7,033 nt of DNA from an uncultured Rhodospirillaceae bacterium (GTDB lineage: Bacteria > Pseudomonadota > Alphaproteobacteria > CAAGCB01 > CAG-977), in the NCBI GenBank assembly GCA_900553035.1, contig USCC01000105.1:1-7033 (forward strand). Reading direction: 5' to 3'. A model generated the notes under the pieces. It was not told the origin of the DNA, ran no database searches, and was given only the letters and a program-made list of their open reading frames with translations. Made by a program: the position numbers and the translations under genes. This document shows, piece by piece, positions 6,604 to 7,033 of the stretch. Numbering within the stretch: position 1 is the stretch's first letter; each line of letters opens with the position of its first letter.

Positions 6604-7033
6604 ATGGAAGGAACCAGCGTAAAAAATATGTGGGGATCGGGAAGGCGCATTCTTGAAATGTGGAGCGCCGGGCGGAAACTGTGGGAGCAGAAAATTCTCT
6701 CAGGGTCTGCCTTTTTTACGTCTTCCGGCGTCTTTACGATTCCTCAGACGGCGATTTTCATGAAATTGACAATCGCCGGCGCCGGCGGCGGCTGTGCGGG
6801 GGATACATGGGCTGTTTATGTGTGGGGCGGCGGCGGCGGCGGTGGCGGCGGCCGGATTGAAAGAAGCTTTTACGCGCAGGAGCTTCAGCCGATGTGCGGC
6901 CGGAGTTTCGCCGTTATTGTCGGAGCACCGGGAAATAATGGTTCCAAAGATGTCGCCGGATCAAACGGGGGGTATTCGCAGTTCCAGATGGCGGAAGGAT
7001 CGCCGACCGCTTATGGCGGATACGGTGGCGGTC
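6604..7033 (+). CDS. Glycine-rich tail-fibre tip or adhesin-like protein (3' partial)
   Basis: The first 143 residues are visible; the gene runs off the right edge. It starts 11 bases after the fibre-anchor stop codon, with a very strong AAAGGAGGA (6591-6599). Residues 6-28 hold two copies of a ten-residue unit, MWGSGRRILE and MWSAGRKLWE. From about residue 35 it matches the phage glycine-rich domain pattern: FFTSSGVFTIP, then KLTIAGAGGGC, a run of nine glycines (75-83), a strand, VIVGAPGNNGS and YSQFQ, with GGYGGG at the edge. Such domains occur at the ends of phage tail fibres and related surface appendages, where glycine-rich strands or polyglycine helices display variable loops to the receptor. 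Its position after a fibre anchor lacking a tip supports a role in host recognition. The receptor and the C-terminal domain cannot be seen. Confidence 0.8.
   Translation, partial: MEGTSVKNMWGSGRRILEMWSAGRKLWEQKILSGSAFFTSSGVFTIPQTAIFMKLTIAGAGGGCAGDTWAVYVWGGGGGGGGGRIERSFYAQELQPMCGRSFAVIVGAPGNNGSKDVAGSNGGYSQFQMAEGSPTAYGGYGGG
6628..6687 (+). repeat. Tandem 10-residue coding repeat, two copies
   Basis: Bases 6628-6657 and 6658-6687 encode MWGSGRRILE and MWSAGRKLWE, sharing Met-Trp, Gly-Arg, Leu/Ile and Glu at matching places. The DNA copies have diverged much more than the proteins (ATGTGG at both starts, then mostly different codons), so this looks like an old protein-level duplication under selection, not a recent DNA expansion. 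The unit probably forms one beta hairpin per copy. Confidence 0.6.
6826..6852 (+). repeat. GGC triplet tract encoding nine glycines
   Basis: Nine Gly codons in a row, eight GGC and one GGT (6841-6843), lie between TGG (Trp74) and CGG (Arg84) in the glycine-rich tip gene. A triplet tract changes length without breaking the frame, so it could vary the loop length of the adhesin. The single GGT interruption should lower slippage. Confidence 0.75.

Noticed and set aside
6775..6786. A 12-base palindrome GCCGGCGCCGGC
   Set aside because: It encodes Ala-Gly codons of the glycine-rich domain and is explained by codon use; there is no T tract or partner site.

Overview
The window shows the 3' end of a sensor histidine kinase gene, followed by an apparently intact late (structural) module of a short-tailed, podovirus-type phage or prophage. 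All genes lie on the + strand. The DNA is moderately GC-rich and looks compositionally uniform by eye across the kinase and phage genes. The capsid, adaptor and nozzle proteins resemble those I associate with podophages and prophages of Alphaproteobacteria. An alphaproteobacterial host is therefore my best guess, but it rests on remembered family resemblance, not on a search.

Layout: (1) 1-366, C-terminal ATP-binding domain of a histidine kinase, cut by the window edge. (2) 367-488, two intrinsic terminators in tandem, with a possible sigma70-type promoter overlapping the second. (3) 489-1397, major capsid protein, followed at 1415-1453 by a third terminator, so the capsid gene is bracketed by terminators. 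(4) 1477-2820, an unrecognised helical acidic 447-residue protein. (5) 2833-3390 and 3391-5394, the T7 gp11-like tail adaptor and gp12-like tail nozzle, joined by a TAAATG junction. (6) 5408-5845, a small internal-virion-like protein. (7) 5870-6592, a short tail-fibre anchor with a T7 gp17-type N-terminus and an Ala/Ser-rich shaft. (8) 6604 to the end, a glycine-rich fibre-tip or adhesin-like protein that runs off the window. From 1477 on, the genes are separated by 0-25 bases, nearly all with a clear Shine-Dalgarno sequence, and read as one operon.

The products would work together as a virion. The capsid protein forms the head shell; adaptor and nozzle form the stubby tail below a portal not encoded here; the small internal protein, and perhaps the 447-residue protein, would be carried in the particle; the fibre anchor and glycine-rich protein would form the host-recognition appendage. 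Portal, terminase, scaffold, lysis genes and any large transglycosylase-type ejection protein are absent from the window. The most notable points are the kinase gene lying directly before the capsid gene, the terminator bracketing of the capsid gene, the orphan 447-residue protein, and the split, repeat-bearing fibre region. No tRNA, CRISPR array, insertion sequence or attachment site was recognised.
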